Source of the DNA: Prochlorococcus sp. MIT 1307
Lineage (GTDB): Bacteria > Cyanobacteriota > Cyanobacteriia > PCC-6307 > Cyanobiaceae
DNA length: 64,000 nucleotides
Assembly (NCBI RefSeq): GCF_034092395.1
Contig: NZ_CP139301.1
Location: 1,860,001 to 1,924,000 of the forward strand
Direction of reading: 5' to 3'
The notes beneath the pieces are model-generated. The model saw only the letters and a program-made list of their open reading frames with translations, ran no database searches and was not told the origin of the DNA. Both the position numbers and the translations under genes were made by a program. Numbering within the stretch: position 1 is the stretch's first letter; every line of letters begins with the position of its first letter. Of this stretch, positions 1 through 8,464 are shown piece by piece.

Positions 1-38
1 ATTATCGCAGTAAATTGTTGTTTCTTCATTTTGTTCAT
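1..38 (-). CDS. Start of a gene cut by the window edge, possibly a CMP-nonulosonate cytidylyltransferase
   Basis: An ATG at 38 on the minus strand opens a frame that stays open to the window edge (12 codons, MNKMKKQQFTAI). It begins 18 bases after the stop of the aldo/keto reductase and continues the same operon. The ending FTAI resembles the N-terminus of NeuA/PseF cytidylyltransferases, where a similar strand precedes an IPARGGSKG motif. A NeuB-family gene lies upstream in the operon, so such a gene is expected. Too little is visible to be sure. Confidence 0.35.
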   Translation of the reverse strand, partial: MNKMKKQQFTAI

Positions 39-56
39 TAGTTTAGTTTACTATGA

Positions 57-977
57 TTAACTTCTCTTCGGCCATGCTCTGGGATCTAAAAATGTCGAAT
101 CCTCCCATGACCATTGAGAGTAACTCATAGTATTATCCAGTTTGCTTTGAACTTTTTTCCATATTAATAAAATATTTTCAAAATCTTCTTTACTTGAGAT
201 CCCCACAAGAATTGTCTTAATATGCTTTATTGATTTCACAAAATCTAGTGAAGCCTCTAGTAATGAAATATTCTTTCCTTTTAGATAATTAGCAAATCTT
301 CCGTGATGATCTCTAAAATCATTAGAGATAAATGAAGGCCAATCACTCATTGCTTGTAATAATAAACCTTGAAGAAAAATACTTCTTGCTTGAATTTCAA
401 TACCTTTTTTCTTCATTTTTGAGATAGTTCCATTCTTCAACAATCTTTGATCATATATTGAAATCGGTAATTGAACTATGTCGATATGACTAAGAGGTAC
501 AGATTCTAAATCTTTTTCACTATAAATTGAAACCCCTATTTTTTTCACTAAACCTTTTCTTTTAATACTCAATAGCCAATTAATTAAATCTTTACAACCT
601 GATTTTTTAAAAATTGAACAATCATGTATTAATAATCCTTCTATATTATCTCTTTTTAAATCTAACAAACTTTTTTTTAAGCTACTGTCCAACTCTAGAG
701 TGAAATTATTATTTTTAATGTTAAACCCATCAGTATTTATTTTTGTAATGATCTTTATTGGACTGCATTTAGGTACTAGCTCTCCTATGATTCCCTCAGC
801 TGATCCATATGATTGAGCAGTATCTATGTACTTTATATCGTTTTTAATAATTAATTGAACTATCTCAATTATTTCCTTTCTTCTGATAATTCCTTTTTTA
901 TTTGAAATCCCATAATTCATGCCAAACTGAGCTGTTCCTAAACATAAATTCGTAGAAGGTTCTTTTTCTTTTATCAT
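57..977 (-). CDS. Aldo/keto reductase family protein
   Basis: 306 residues, the usual length for an aldo/keto reductase TIM barrel. The N-terminal CLGTAQFGMNYG strand and the DTAQSYG motif are typical. The catalytic tetrad can be placed as D52, Y57, K79 and H118. The family reduces carbonyls with NADPH. This subgroup is often found in bacterial surface-sugar clusters, so a role in making or editing a nucleotide-activated or nonulosonic sugar is inferred. It follows the formyltransferase-like gene by two bases and is clearly in the same minus-strand operon. The substrate cannot be read from the sequence. Confidence 0.85.
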   Translation of the reverse strand: MIKEKEPSTNLCLGTAQFGMNYGISNKKGIIRRKEIIEIVQLIIKNDIKYIDTAQSYGSAEGIIGELVPKCSPIKIITKINTDGFNIKNNNFTLELDSSLKKSLLDLKRDNIEGLLIHDCSIFKKSGCKDLINWLLSIKRKGLVKKIGVSIYSEKDLESVPLSHIDIVQLPISIYDQRLLKNGTISKMKKKGIEIQARSIFLQGLLLQAMSDWPSFISNDFRDHHGRFANYLKGKNISLLEASLDFVKSIKHIKTILVGISSKEDFENILLIWKKVQSKLDNTMSYSQWSWEDSTFLDPRAWPKRS

Positions 978-979
978 GT

Positions 980-1651
980 TTATGAGTTATTCTTTTGCAA
1001 GTCATTAACTAACTCAACATCCTTAATAAGGAGGAACTTATTATCAATAGTTCTTATGTAAGCATTTGGATATGGATAGGTTAACATCCTTATTTTATTA
1101 TATAAGTATTTAGAGTCTTTTTTCTCTAATTCTTCAATAGTTAGCTCACCTTGTTCTATGGTTCTTCTTGTATAGTGAGTCGCATCACTATCTCTTTGCT
1201 TTCTTGGCTCTGGAAAGCTTTTTAGAATATTTAATGTCATTAATAGTCCTATCTTTTCCATCCTTAAAAATATATCTTGGATATTACCTTCAAGAGAAAG
1301 ATATTTCTGATCAACAATATCACCTGAATCTAATTTTTTATTCATTAAAAATATTGTAACCATGCTATGTTGCTCACCATTTATGATTTGGTTTTGTATT
1401 GGAGTTCCTCCACGGTACTTTGGCAGTGGAGATGGATGAAGCATTAAGCACTTATACTTCTCGATTATTTTTTCTGAAACTATCCAACTCCATCCATAGA
1501 ATAGAATTATGTCAGGGTCAAAATTGAGAATTGCTTCTTCTGAATATTGTGATTTAGAACGTATAATTAAAAAAGTATGATCTAAACTACCTGCTAACGC
1601 GTCATAAATATTTAAAGACCATTTACGATAACCTATGCATGCAATTCTCAA
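980..1651 (-). CDS. Formyltransferase-fold protein (sugar N-formyltransferase or relative)
   Basis: 223 residues. The formyltransferase core is recognisable from HPSPLPKYRGG (about residues 72-82) and LDSGDIVDQ (about 107-115). These match the catalytic region of methionyl-tRNA and sugar N-formyltransferases, which use N10-formyl-tetrahydrofolate. H72 and D108 occupy the usual catalytic positions, but the usual Asn two residues before the His is Met70. The protein is short and lacks the C-terminal domain of Fmt. It overlaps the PIG-L deacetylase by four bases. A deacetylase next to a formyltransferase suggests that an N-acetyl group is replaced by N-formyl (inference). A genuine Fmt is unlikely because of the length and setting. 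Confidence 0.75.
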   Translation of the reverse strand: MRIACIGYRKWSLNIYDALAGSLDHTFLIIRSKSQYSEEAILNFDPDIILFYGWSWIVSEKIIEKYKCLMLHPSPLPKYRGGTPIQNQIINGEQHSMVTIFLMNKKLDSGDIVDQKYLSLEGNIQDIFLRMEKIGLLMTLNILKSFPEPRKQRDSDATHYTRRTIEQGELTIEELEKKDSKYLYNKIRMLTYPYPNAYIRTIDNKFLLIKDVELVNDLQKNNS

Positions 1652-2331
1652 AATGAGATCTCCCTGATAAGTCTAAAAGCCTCTGCATACTCTACACCTA
1701 CTTGCATGCCTCTGATCATGGCATTAGCTTTAATACCTTCTCTTGACCTTGGGAATGGATAATCCTTTACTTCAGTATTATATATATTTAGGCTGTTGAA
1801 TTTATTTTCAACATCTGTTTCATTTAATTGGATAAAATAATTTGGCTTGAAGCACTTTTCGAACCCCCATTCACTAGATGATAGGACTTCAAAGGTATAT
1901 AAACGTAATACTTTACAGCTTGGAGTTGGCCTTGTTGCCATTATCACTGATGAATAAATGATCTTATGATCATTATTAGAGTCAGTTGATGAGTGAGTAA
2001 AGATGGTATCTGGTTGAAAGATCTTTATCCAATGTTCAATTCTTTTATTAATCTCTATTATTGGAACAGTATCTAACCTTCCACAAGGAAAATTTATAAA
2101 TTCGTACTTCATAATACCCATATACTTCATTGCAGACTTAGCAGCATTATTCCTTTTAATTATTGCTTCATTTGCGTCTTTACTTTGATAGTTCTCATAT
2201 CTACATGATGACCCTTCTGCCATGAAAATTACCATGAACTCGCAATCACTATTTTTGAGTTTAGAAATCAATCCTCCACAACCTAAAACTTCGTCATCTG
2301 GATGAGCTGCAATTATTAGTATCCTTTTCAT
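1648..2331 (-). CDS. PIG-L/LmbE family zinc-dependent N-deacetylase
   Basis: The N-terminal AAHPDDE motif is the hallmark of the PIG-L/MshB family, which removes N-acetyl groups from GlcNAc-type substrates. Zinc ligands are expected at the His and second Asp of that motif and at a later His in the NNDH segment. The frame extends to an ATG at 2352, but the ATG at 2331 avoids overlapping the upstream GT2 gene, has a weak GAG upstream and gives the family-typical start MKRILIIAAHPDD. It overlaps the next gene by four bases, so translation is probably coupled. Likely job: deacetylating a sugar before the formyl or another acyl group is added. Confidence 0.85.
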   Translation of the reverse strand: MKRILIIAAHPDDEVLGCGGLISKLKNSDCEFMVIFMAEGSSCRYENYQSKDANEAIIKRNNAAKSAMKYMGIMKYEFINFPCGRLDTVPIIEINKRIEHWIKIFQPDTIFTHSSTDSNNDHKIIYSSVIMATRPTPSCKVLRLYTFEVLSSSEWGFEKCFKPNYFIQLNETDVENKFNSLNIYNTEVKDYPFPRSREGIKANAMIRGMQVGVEYAEAFRLIREISF

Positions 2332-2341
2332 AGATTTCTCT

Positions 2342-3067
2342 TTATTTAGCATAGGGGTGGTATTTATTCATGTTGTACTCTCCCAAATTGTATCTATTGA
2401 ATAACTCTTGTCCATAAGACTTTATTCGGACTTTTTCTAAATGCGATAGATTTTTCTTATGCTTCCTATAATAAAAAAGGTCTTTTGGAATGAGAAAACC
2501 TTTATATCCTGAGTTTATTAGGCGTATGATTAATTCATAGTTCTCTAGGCCACAATTCTTTACTTTTGTATTATAACCAATCATCTCTTGAATTATTTTA
2601 GATTTAAATAATGTACCTGTAGCTAAGAAGTCTCCTCTTTTTTTGATTTCTTCAGGACAATATTCGGGTAATCTCATGGATCCAGTTATATTAGACTTGC
2701 TATCAATGACTTTGTAGTTAGAGTATATAAAATCAGCATCAACATTAATATTATCTTTGATGACTTTAAGATAATTCTTGTCCAGAAGATCGTCAGCATC
2801 GACTCTTACGAGGTATGTGCCATTAGCCTCATTAAAGCCATAATTAGAGGCTTTCTCAATACCTGAATTCTCAATATTATGTACAGTAACACCTTTGCAA
2901 TATTCACTTCTTAGAATCTCACGAGTTCTGTCAGTGCTGCCATCATTAATGACTATTATTTCTGATTCCAAACCTGAAAATTCTTGACATAGACAAGACT
3001 CAATACATTCAAGAATGTATTTTTCATAGTTATAAGTAACTATAATAATTGATATATCTATGTTCAT
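2342..3067 (-). CDS. Family 2 glycosyltransferase (GT-A fold)
   Basis: 241 residues. It opens with the GT2 strand SIIIVTYNYEKY, followed by VINDGSTDRT and VRVDADDLL, the nucleotide-sugar and metal-binding DxD region. There is no membrane segment, so it should act at the cytoplasmic face of the membrane on a lipid-linked glycan. It overlaps the upstream synthase gene by four bases and sits inside the nonulosonate-like operon. It probably adds a sugar to the surface polysaccharide repeat; donor and acceptor are unknown. Confidence 0.88.
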   Translation of the reverse strand: MNIDISIIIVTYNYEKYILECIESCLCQEFSGLESEIIVINDGSTDRTREILRSEYCKGVTVHNIENSGIEKASNYGFNEANGTYLVRVDADDLLDKNYLKVIKDNINVDADFIYSNYKVIDSKSNITGSMRLPEYCPEEIKKRGDFLATGTLFKSKIIQEMIGYNTKVKNCGLENYELIIRLINSGYKGFLIPKDLFYYRKHKKNLSHLEKVRIKSYGQELFNRYNLGEYNMNKYHPYAK

Positions 3068-4122
3068 AAAATATCTTCTTTCTTTATATAATCACCTTTA
3101 AGTATATTTCTTTTTACAGGCCTATTATAAATTTTTTCTATATTTATAGGAGATAAAGCATCGCTTGGACATGGTCTAAGTACCTCAACATTTTTTGAAG
3201 TAAGAAGATCTCCTTTGGCTATGTCATTTTTGAGACGAATTGATCTTCTTTGAACTATTACAGATTCTTTTTCATTATCTTCTATTCTCTTCGCTTCAGA
3301 ACCTAATGACAACTCTAACTCTCTACTTCTTCTTACCATTTCATACCATGACTTTGGATTCATAGAGAATAGATGATCAGGCCCTTCTCTATGATTATCA
3401 TCGGTAAAATGCTTTTCTATTAATTTCGCTCCTAGTGTAATGGCGCCAAGAACAGTAGAATGTCCTGGCGTATGATCGCTTAATCCCAGAAGTACACCTG
3501 GGAACTTATCTTTATATAAATTAAGTACATTGAGATTTATATATTTGAAGTTTTCAAGTGATGCAGTGTAATTTGTATTACATTGCATCAGACAAAAGTC
3601 CTTATTTATTTTAAGAGCATTCTCTACAGCTATTTCTACCTCCTCTATGTTTGAGGCGCCAGTTGCAAGTATGTATGGCTTACCTTTGCTAGCTACTTTC
3701 TTTATTATTTCTATCCATGTTATGTCACCAGACCCTATTTTAAACGCTGGAACAAACTTATCTATGTAGTCAACAACTTCTAATGAATAAGGTGTTGTAA
3801 AGAATGCAATACCTGCTTTTTGGCATGTTTCTACGAGGGTCTCTGTCCAGTCAAGATTAACACTTGCTTCTTGATAAACTTCAAATACAGATTTCTTCCA
3901 GCTCGCTTGATGCGATAGTTTGTTTGACATTGACTCAAAACCTTGTTTGCTGACAATTGTGCTTGCCTGAAAATGTTGGAATTTAGCAGCATTAGCACCT
4001 GCTTCAGCTGCTAAATAAATTAAATCCTTAGCTCTCTCGATATCTCCATCATGATTAGCTGCTACATCAGCAATAAAGTATGTTTGTGAATTACTATTTA
4101 TTTCTATGCCGTTAATGTTCAT
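3064..4122 (-). CDS. NeuB-family N-acylneuraminate/nonulosonate synthase with SAF domain
   Basis: 352 residues, the usual NeuB/PseI/LegI length. Residues 1 to about 270 form the NeuB barrel (IADVAANHDGD, KFQHFQA, LGLSDHTPGH, GAKLIEKHFTDD). The C-terminal 60 or so residues (RRSIRLKNDIAKGDLLT and following) form the SAF/antifreeze-like domain. The family condenses phosphoenolpyruvate with a six-carbon amino sugar to give a nine-carbon ulosonic acid. Sialic, legionaminic and pseudaminic acid synthases cannot be separated by eye. The PseB-type dehydratase upstream argues for a bacterial 5,7-diamino-type sugar rather than sialic acid (inference). Confidence 0.9.
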   Translation of the reverse strand: MNINGIEINSNSQTYFIADVAANHDGDIERAKDLIYLAAEAGANAAKFQHFQASTIVSKQGFESMSNKLSHQASWKKSVFEVYQEASVNLDWTETLVETCQKAGIAFFTTPYSLEVVDYIDKFVPAFKIGSGDITWIEIIKKVASKGKPYILATGASNIEEVEIAVENALKINKDFCLMQCNTNYTASLENFKYINLNVLNLYKDKFPGVLLGLSDHTPGHSTVLGAITLGAKLIEKHFTDDNHREGPDHLFSMNPKSWYEMVRRSRELELSLGSEAKRIEDNEKESVIVQRRSIRLKNDIAKGDLLTSKNVEVLRPCPSDALSPINIEKIYNRPVKRNILKGDYIKKEDIL

Positions 4123-4149
4123 TTTCTACAGAATCGATTATTTTACTTA

Positions 4150-5016
4150 TTATAATCTGTTTTCATAATCTTTAGCAACAGAGTCAATCGTTTCTTCAAT
4201 TGTAGGTGCTATAAAATTTAACCTTTGCTCTATTTTTTTTGGATTTAATCTCATATCCTTAGGTCTTTTTGCTGGTAGCTTTAAATTATCAATTGAGGCA
4301 TAGGTTGCATTAGGGTTTCTTATCCCCAATCGATTTGTTAAACTCTTTATGAAATCTGCTTTACTAATGCCACCGTTACTACTTAAATTGTACAGTCCAC
4401 AATATTTGCTATTTATTAATTCACTTATTACTTTAGATAAAAATGAAATGTGGATTGGGTTAAATAATACATCATTAAAAAGCAACATTGATTTCTGTTG
4501 AATATAAGAACTTATTGCCCAATCACTAAAGGACTGTCTTTGAGGTGAATCACTTTTACCTACAAAATTTGTTCGTATTATTATTGATCTAGATTTATCT
4601 GCAATTATTTCAGACATGTATTTTGATATACCATATATATTGATAGGGTTTGCATCTTCTTCTTGGTGTGGACCATTACCACAATAAACTTGATCTGTTG
4701 ACATATGAATTAATCTCGTCTCTCTATTAATTATGCAAGCATTAATATTTTCAACAATTTTATAATTCGTTTTAAAAGCTTCTCTATAATCTCTCTCACA
4801 ATTATCAACATTTGTATTTGCAATTAGATTTACAATACAATCAGGATTGATTTGGCCTATAAGCTCTTTTAATTGATTTTTAATGTTAGGGTCGCAACAA
4901 TAATCTGAAGTTCTTTTCCTGCCTTGTCTATGTACATTAAAACAATTTCTGTCTAAATAAAAACTTAAATTATGACCTAAAAGACCATAGGCTCCAAGTA
5001 TTAATACCTTTTTCAT
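4150..5016 (-). CDS. RmlD-like NAD(P)-dependent sugar reductase (SDR family)
   Basis: 288 residues, close to RmlD (dTDP-4-dehydrorhamnose reductase). The Rossmann motif GAYGLLG is at residues 8-14, STDQVY replaces the usual STDYVF, and the catalytic YGISK follows. No rmlA, rmlB or rmlC is present nearby. It lies between a PseB-type dehydratase and a NeuB-family synthase, where PseC aminotransferase would stand in a standard pseudaminate operon. It may therefore reduce the 4-keto product of the dehydratase rather than make rhamnose (inference). Confidence 0.82.
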   Translation of the reverse strand: MKKVLILGAYGLLGHNLSFYLDRNCFNVHRQGRKRTSDYCCDPNIKNQLKELIGQINPDCIVNLIANTNVDNCERDYREAFKTNYKIVENINACIINRETRLIHMSTDQVYCGNGPHQEEDANPINIYGISKYMSEIIADKSRSIIIRTNFVGKSDSPQRQSFSDWAISSYIQQKSMLLFNDVLFNPIHISFLSKVISELINSKYCGLYNLSSNGGISKADFIKSLTNRLGIRNPNATYASIDNLKLPAKRPKDMRLNPKKIEQRLNFIAPTIEETIDSVAKDYENRL

Positions 5017-5058
5017 GGAGATAAGAATTTCTTTTTTTAATTCTAATCTTAGATCTAG

Positions 5059-6069
5059 TTATATTGGTGTAAAACTTGGATCTAGATTTTGTTTTATTAA
5101 CTGTCGTATTTGTTCTACGCTTAATATATCCTTATTTGTGCCTGAGTTATAGCTAAAACCTATTGGAACATTGGAAAATTTTATTCCATTCTCTTTATAT
5201 TTATTGATGACTTTACTTCCAGATGGCAGTATGCAGAAGTTTCTTCCTAAATCAATACAAGAATAGCTATCTGCCTCAGTAATCATTTCTTCATTTATTT
5301 TTTCACCAGGTCTAATACCAATTTCCTTTTGTAGACAATTTGGCCCAACAGCATTAGCAACATCTGTTATCTTGTAAGTACTTAGCTTAGGAATGAGAAT
5401 TTCTCCACCTATATTATTTTTAATACCTTGTAAAACCAAATCAACTCCATCATCAAGGGTAATATTAAATCTCGTCATTTCTTTATGAGTTATTTCTAAT
5501 ACTCCTGAATGCCTTTGCTTGAGAAAGTGAGGGATCACTGAGCCCCTTGAACCCAATACATTTCCATATCGTACGACAGAAAATCTAATATCTTGTTTAC
5601 CTTTTATGTTGTTTGCAGCAACAAATAATTTATCTGAACAAAGCTTTGTTGCCCCATATAGGGTAGATGGAGCAGCCGCTTTGTCAGTACTTAAAGCTAC
5701 AACTCTTTTAACATTAGTCTCCAGTGCTGCTCTAATAATATTTTCCGCACCAATAATATTAGTTTTTATAAATTCCATAGGGTTATATTCAGCAGCTGGA
5801 ACCTGTTTTAGAGCAGCAGCATGAACAACAACATTGATATCTAGGAACGCACATTTCAGCCTATCGATGTCTCTAACATCTCCAAGAAAAAATCGCATTT
5901 GTGGAAATTTATTTTCTGGAAAATTATTCTGCATTTCCCATTGCTTTAACTCGTCGCGGCTAAAGACAACAACTCTTTTAATTTTTGGATATATGGTTAG
6001 GATTCTTTTTATGAATGCCTTACCAAAACTACCTGTTCCACCTGTGATTAGAATTGATTCGATATCCAT
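5059..6069 (-). CDS. UDP-N-acetylglucosamine 4,6-dehydratase, PseB-like
   Basis: 336 residues, matching the short soluble PseB group rather than membrane-bound CapD/PglF. The NAD-binding motif GGTGSFG is at residues 10-16. The active-site run LSTDKAA...YGATK gives D129, K130, Y138 and K142, the pattern of PseB-type inverting dehydratases. The reaction is UDP-GlcNAc to a UDP-4-keto-6-deoxy-HexNAc, the first step to pseudaminic-acid-like or 6-deoxy amino sugars. It is the first gene of the minus-strand operon, preceded by about 660 bp without genes, so the operon promoter should lie there. Confidence 0.87.
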   Translation of the reverse strand: MDIESILITGGTGSFGKAFIKRILTIYPKIKRVVVFSRDELKQWEMQNNFPENKFPQMRFFLGDVRDIDRLKCAFLDINVVVHAAALKQVPAAEYNPMEFIKTNIIGAENIIRAALETNVKRVVALSTDKAAAPSTLYGATKLCSDKLFVAANNIKGKQDIRFSVVRYGNVLGSRGSVIPHFLKQRHSGVLEITHKEMTRFNITLDDGVDLVLQGIKNNIGGEILIPKLSTYKITDVANAVGPNCLQKEIGIRPGEKINEEMITEADSYSCIDLGRNFCILPSGSKVINKYKENGIKFSNVPIGFSYNSGTNKDILSVEQIRQLIKQNLDPSFTPI

Positions 6070-6729
6070 ACGCTATTTTGAACGGTTTCCCATAAAATTT
6101 AGCACGTCTCTTATTTATTTTGTATCTCCTTGCTCATTAGCACCAAAACTAGACCAATTGACTATAAAATAAATTGTGAGATTGACGTAGCTTTTATCTC
6201 AGTAATCTCTAAGGCATTAAAAACCATACTCAGGTTCTAGTTTCCCCTCCACCACATAGAAAACATAAAATCTTCCTTGAGGAGATTATATATAGGCTTG
6301 TTCTGCATTATACTTCAAATTTCTTTTACTCTCCTATATATAGTTGCCTCATCAAGCTTATAATCTCTGAATCAGTTTCACCATCATAGTTACGCAAGCC
6401 TTTCTCTAGCTAAACAAGTTAGAACCAGCAATAAAAGAACTTAACTTTTCATTCGATTCAGAGATGATTTTTAATTGAGTATTGAAAAATTAAAGTCAGC
6501 TAATTCAACCTAATTCTGAACTAGGAGGATTGCTTTTTGCTTAAATCACGTAAAGTGTATATGTAGTTGCTGACGATTCTATTGCAAGCAGCACTTATCA
6601 GTGCAGAATAGTAATGAATTTTTTTAATACCATTAAGTCTTACAAAAAAATACTTTTATCTTGAACCTTGTAAGAATAAAATGAAAAAAACAATCAATTT
6701 TAAGCTAGGCTGATAACTAAAATTACTCA
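6070..6729. other. Gene-free divergent intergenic region
   Basis: About 660 bp of very AT-rich sequence between divergently transcribed genes, which should hold promoters for both. I see no tRNA or convincing short gene. A perfect 11-bp inverted repeat (6363-6373 and 6455-6465) is present, with 81 bases between the arms. Confidence 0.5.
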
Positions 6730-8184
6730 ATGACATCACCTCTTCTCCTATATATATACCCCTGGCCTTATCTTCTTGAGACACTTATTGATATGAATAG
6801 TGACTTTATTAGTATTGATCATGATGATAATATCCAACAATATAAGCAAGGCGACTTGATAAAGCAATTTAAACTTAATCAGTACTCAATGCCAAAATCA
6901 AATATAGAGCTCACAAGACAAGTAATGAATGGACTTGACTCTTATTCTCCAATCTTTTCAAGATGGTTGCATAATGGGCATTTTCACGAAAATAATAAGG
7001 AGTTATATTCATTCAAGGTCATAAGATTGATAAAGCTGATAGAAGATTTCAATATTCACAAAGGTTTCTTCCCTACTGGAGTGAGTCATCATTTAGATAC
7101 TTATACATTTGAATTGGCCTTGTCTCTTACAAATAAAAAAATGATATTTTTATACGCAGAAGCCATTGGCGGCAGATTGCTACCCTGCGTTCAAAATGGT
7201 GATATATCTACTAAAAAACGTTTGAATATTTGTGTTTCAAACTTCTCTTTTGACAGATTAATTGATAATCTAACTGCTAGAAATATGATTCAACCCCGAA
7301 GAACAATCTCACAGTATATTTACAACTACTTCAAAACAAATCTCTTATTTTCCATATTCTATTTAACATTTAGGAAAATTAAAAGAATTTTAGCAAGGTA
7401 TTATTCGAAGTTTTTTTTAAATAAACACCATTCGAGGCAATCTGACTACTTTTCAGAAAGTTCACTTTCAGACCTTCAACTCGTTTTAAACCAAAAAAAA
7501 TTTCTAGATAATTATAATCATAGGTCTATTAATCTTAATGAATTAGACGCATCCAAAAAATCTTTAATTGTTTACTCACATTACCAACCTGAAGCAACTT
7601 CTTTCCCTGAGAGTGGCCGGATTTATAGTCATTTACATATTATATCCCATCTAAGAAGTATAGGATTTCAGGATGTAATTTACTACAAAGAGCATCCAGG
7701 ATCTAAGTATTTTATCGAAGGAGGACCTGCTGACAGATTTGTGACAGCACCTACAAGAGTAGGGATGAATAGATCTTTGGAATACAATGAACAGTTAATT
7801 AATCTTAATTGTAAAATTCTACCAATTAATTCAAACTTGAAAGATTATCATAATTTCCTTCCCCTAACTTTGACTGGTTCAATTGCTTTAGAGAGAGCTT
7901 TAAGAGGATTGCATACTCTATATACTGGATATCCCTGGTGGCATGGATTACCTGGCACAATAAATTTATTTGACTTAGCGCATCCTTTTGTTTCTATTTC
8001 AGATGATTGGATAACACCTAGTCAAAAGCTAGCCAGTGAAGCTAGATCCTTCCTCCTTAAAACTCTAAATAATAAGACAATAGAAAATGGACTTGGAGTA
8101 GGCATTCAGATGAAACTAAATACATCTATACAATTTAGAACAGAGTTAGTTAATTTACTCAAATCACTTGAAGAATCAGATTAG
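6730..8184 (+). CDS. Uncharacterised protein resembling capsule/surface-polysaccharide glycosyltransferases
   Basis: 484 residues, no close family recognised by eye. The C-terminal half contains SLIVYSHYQPEATSFPE, then YYKEHPGS, and a TGSIALERALRG segment followed by YPWWHGLPG. This layout (Lys-Glu-His-Pro, then Thr-Gly-Ser with a conserved Glu) resembles the GT-B donor-binding half of capsule polysaccharide transferases. The N-terminal half begins with a strand and may hold an acceptor domain. No signal peptide or clear membrane span. It is flanked by the nonulosonate-like operon and a flippase, so a role in glycan assembly is likely but unproved. Low GC, like the rest of the island. Confidence 0.6.
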   Translation: MTSPLLLYIYPWPYLLETLIDMNSDFISIDHDDNIQQYKQGDLIKQFKLNQYSMPKSNIELTRQVMNGLDSYSPIFSRWLHNGHFHENNKELYSFKVIRLIKLIEDFNIHKGFFPTGVSHHLDTYTFELALSLTNKKMIFLYAEAIGGRLLPCVQNGDISTKKRLNICVSNFSFDRLIDNLTARNMIQPRRTISQYIYNYFKTNLLFSIFYLTFRKIKRILARYYSKFFLNKHHSRQSDYFSESSLSDLQLVLNQKKFLDNYNHRSINLNELDASKKSLIVYSHYQPEATSFPESGRIYSHLHIISHLRSIGFQDVIYYKEHPGSKYFIEGGPADRFVTAPTRVGMNRSLEYNEQLINLNCKILPINSNLKDYHNFLPLTLTGSIALERALRGLHTLYTGYPWWHGLPGTINLFDLAHPFVSISDDWITPSQKLASEARSFLLKTLNNKTIENGLGVGIQMKLNTSIQFRTELVNLLKSLEESD

Positions 8185-8464
8185 TTTTCTGTATCATTTT
8201 AGCTTCTTATGCTATAAATTCTTATGTCGATAATATTCCCTCAATTTTGAAGTATAGCTCTACTAATGTTCGACCTAATCGATCCATCTCTTAAATGAAA
8301 TCTTTATAATATTAGGATTTTGTTATTCTATTTTGATACAAGCTTTTCCAATGTTGCTAATTTCTAGTAATAATATTTGAAATTAAATTCTTGATTGTGA
8401 TAATGATAATCAATAACTATCCTTATTAGATAGAGGGTTTGATGTGCTAATTTCTCAAAATAAT

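Noticed and set aside
5834-6172. 112-codon plus-strand frame
   Set aside because: Lies antisense to the PseB-like gene, whose protein has clear family motifs.
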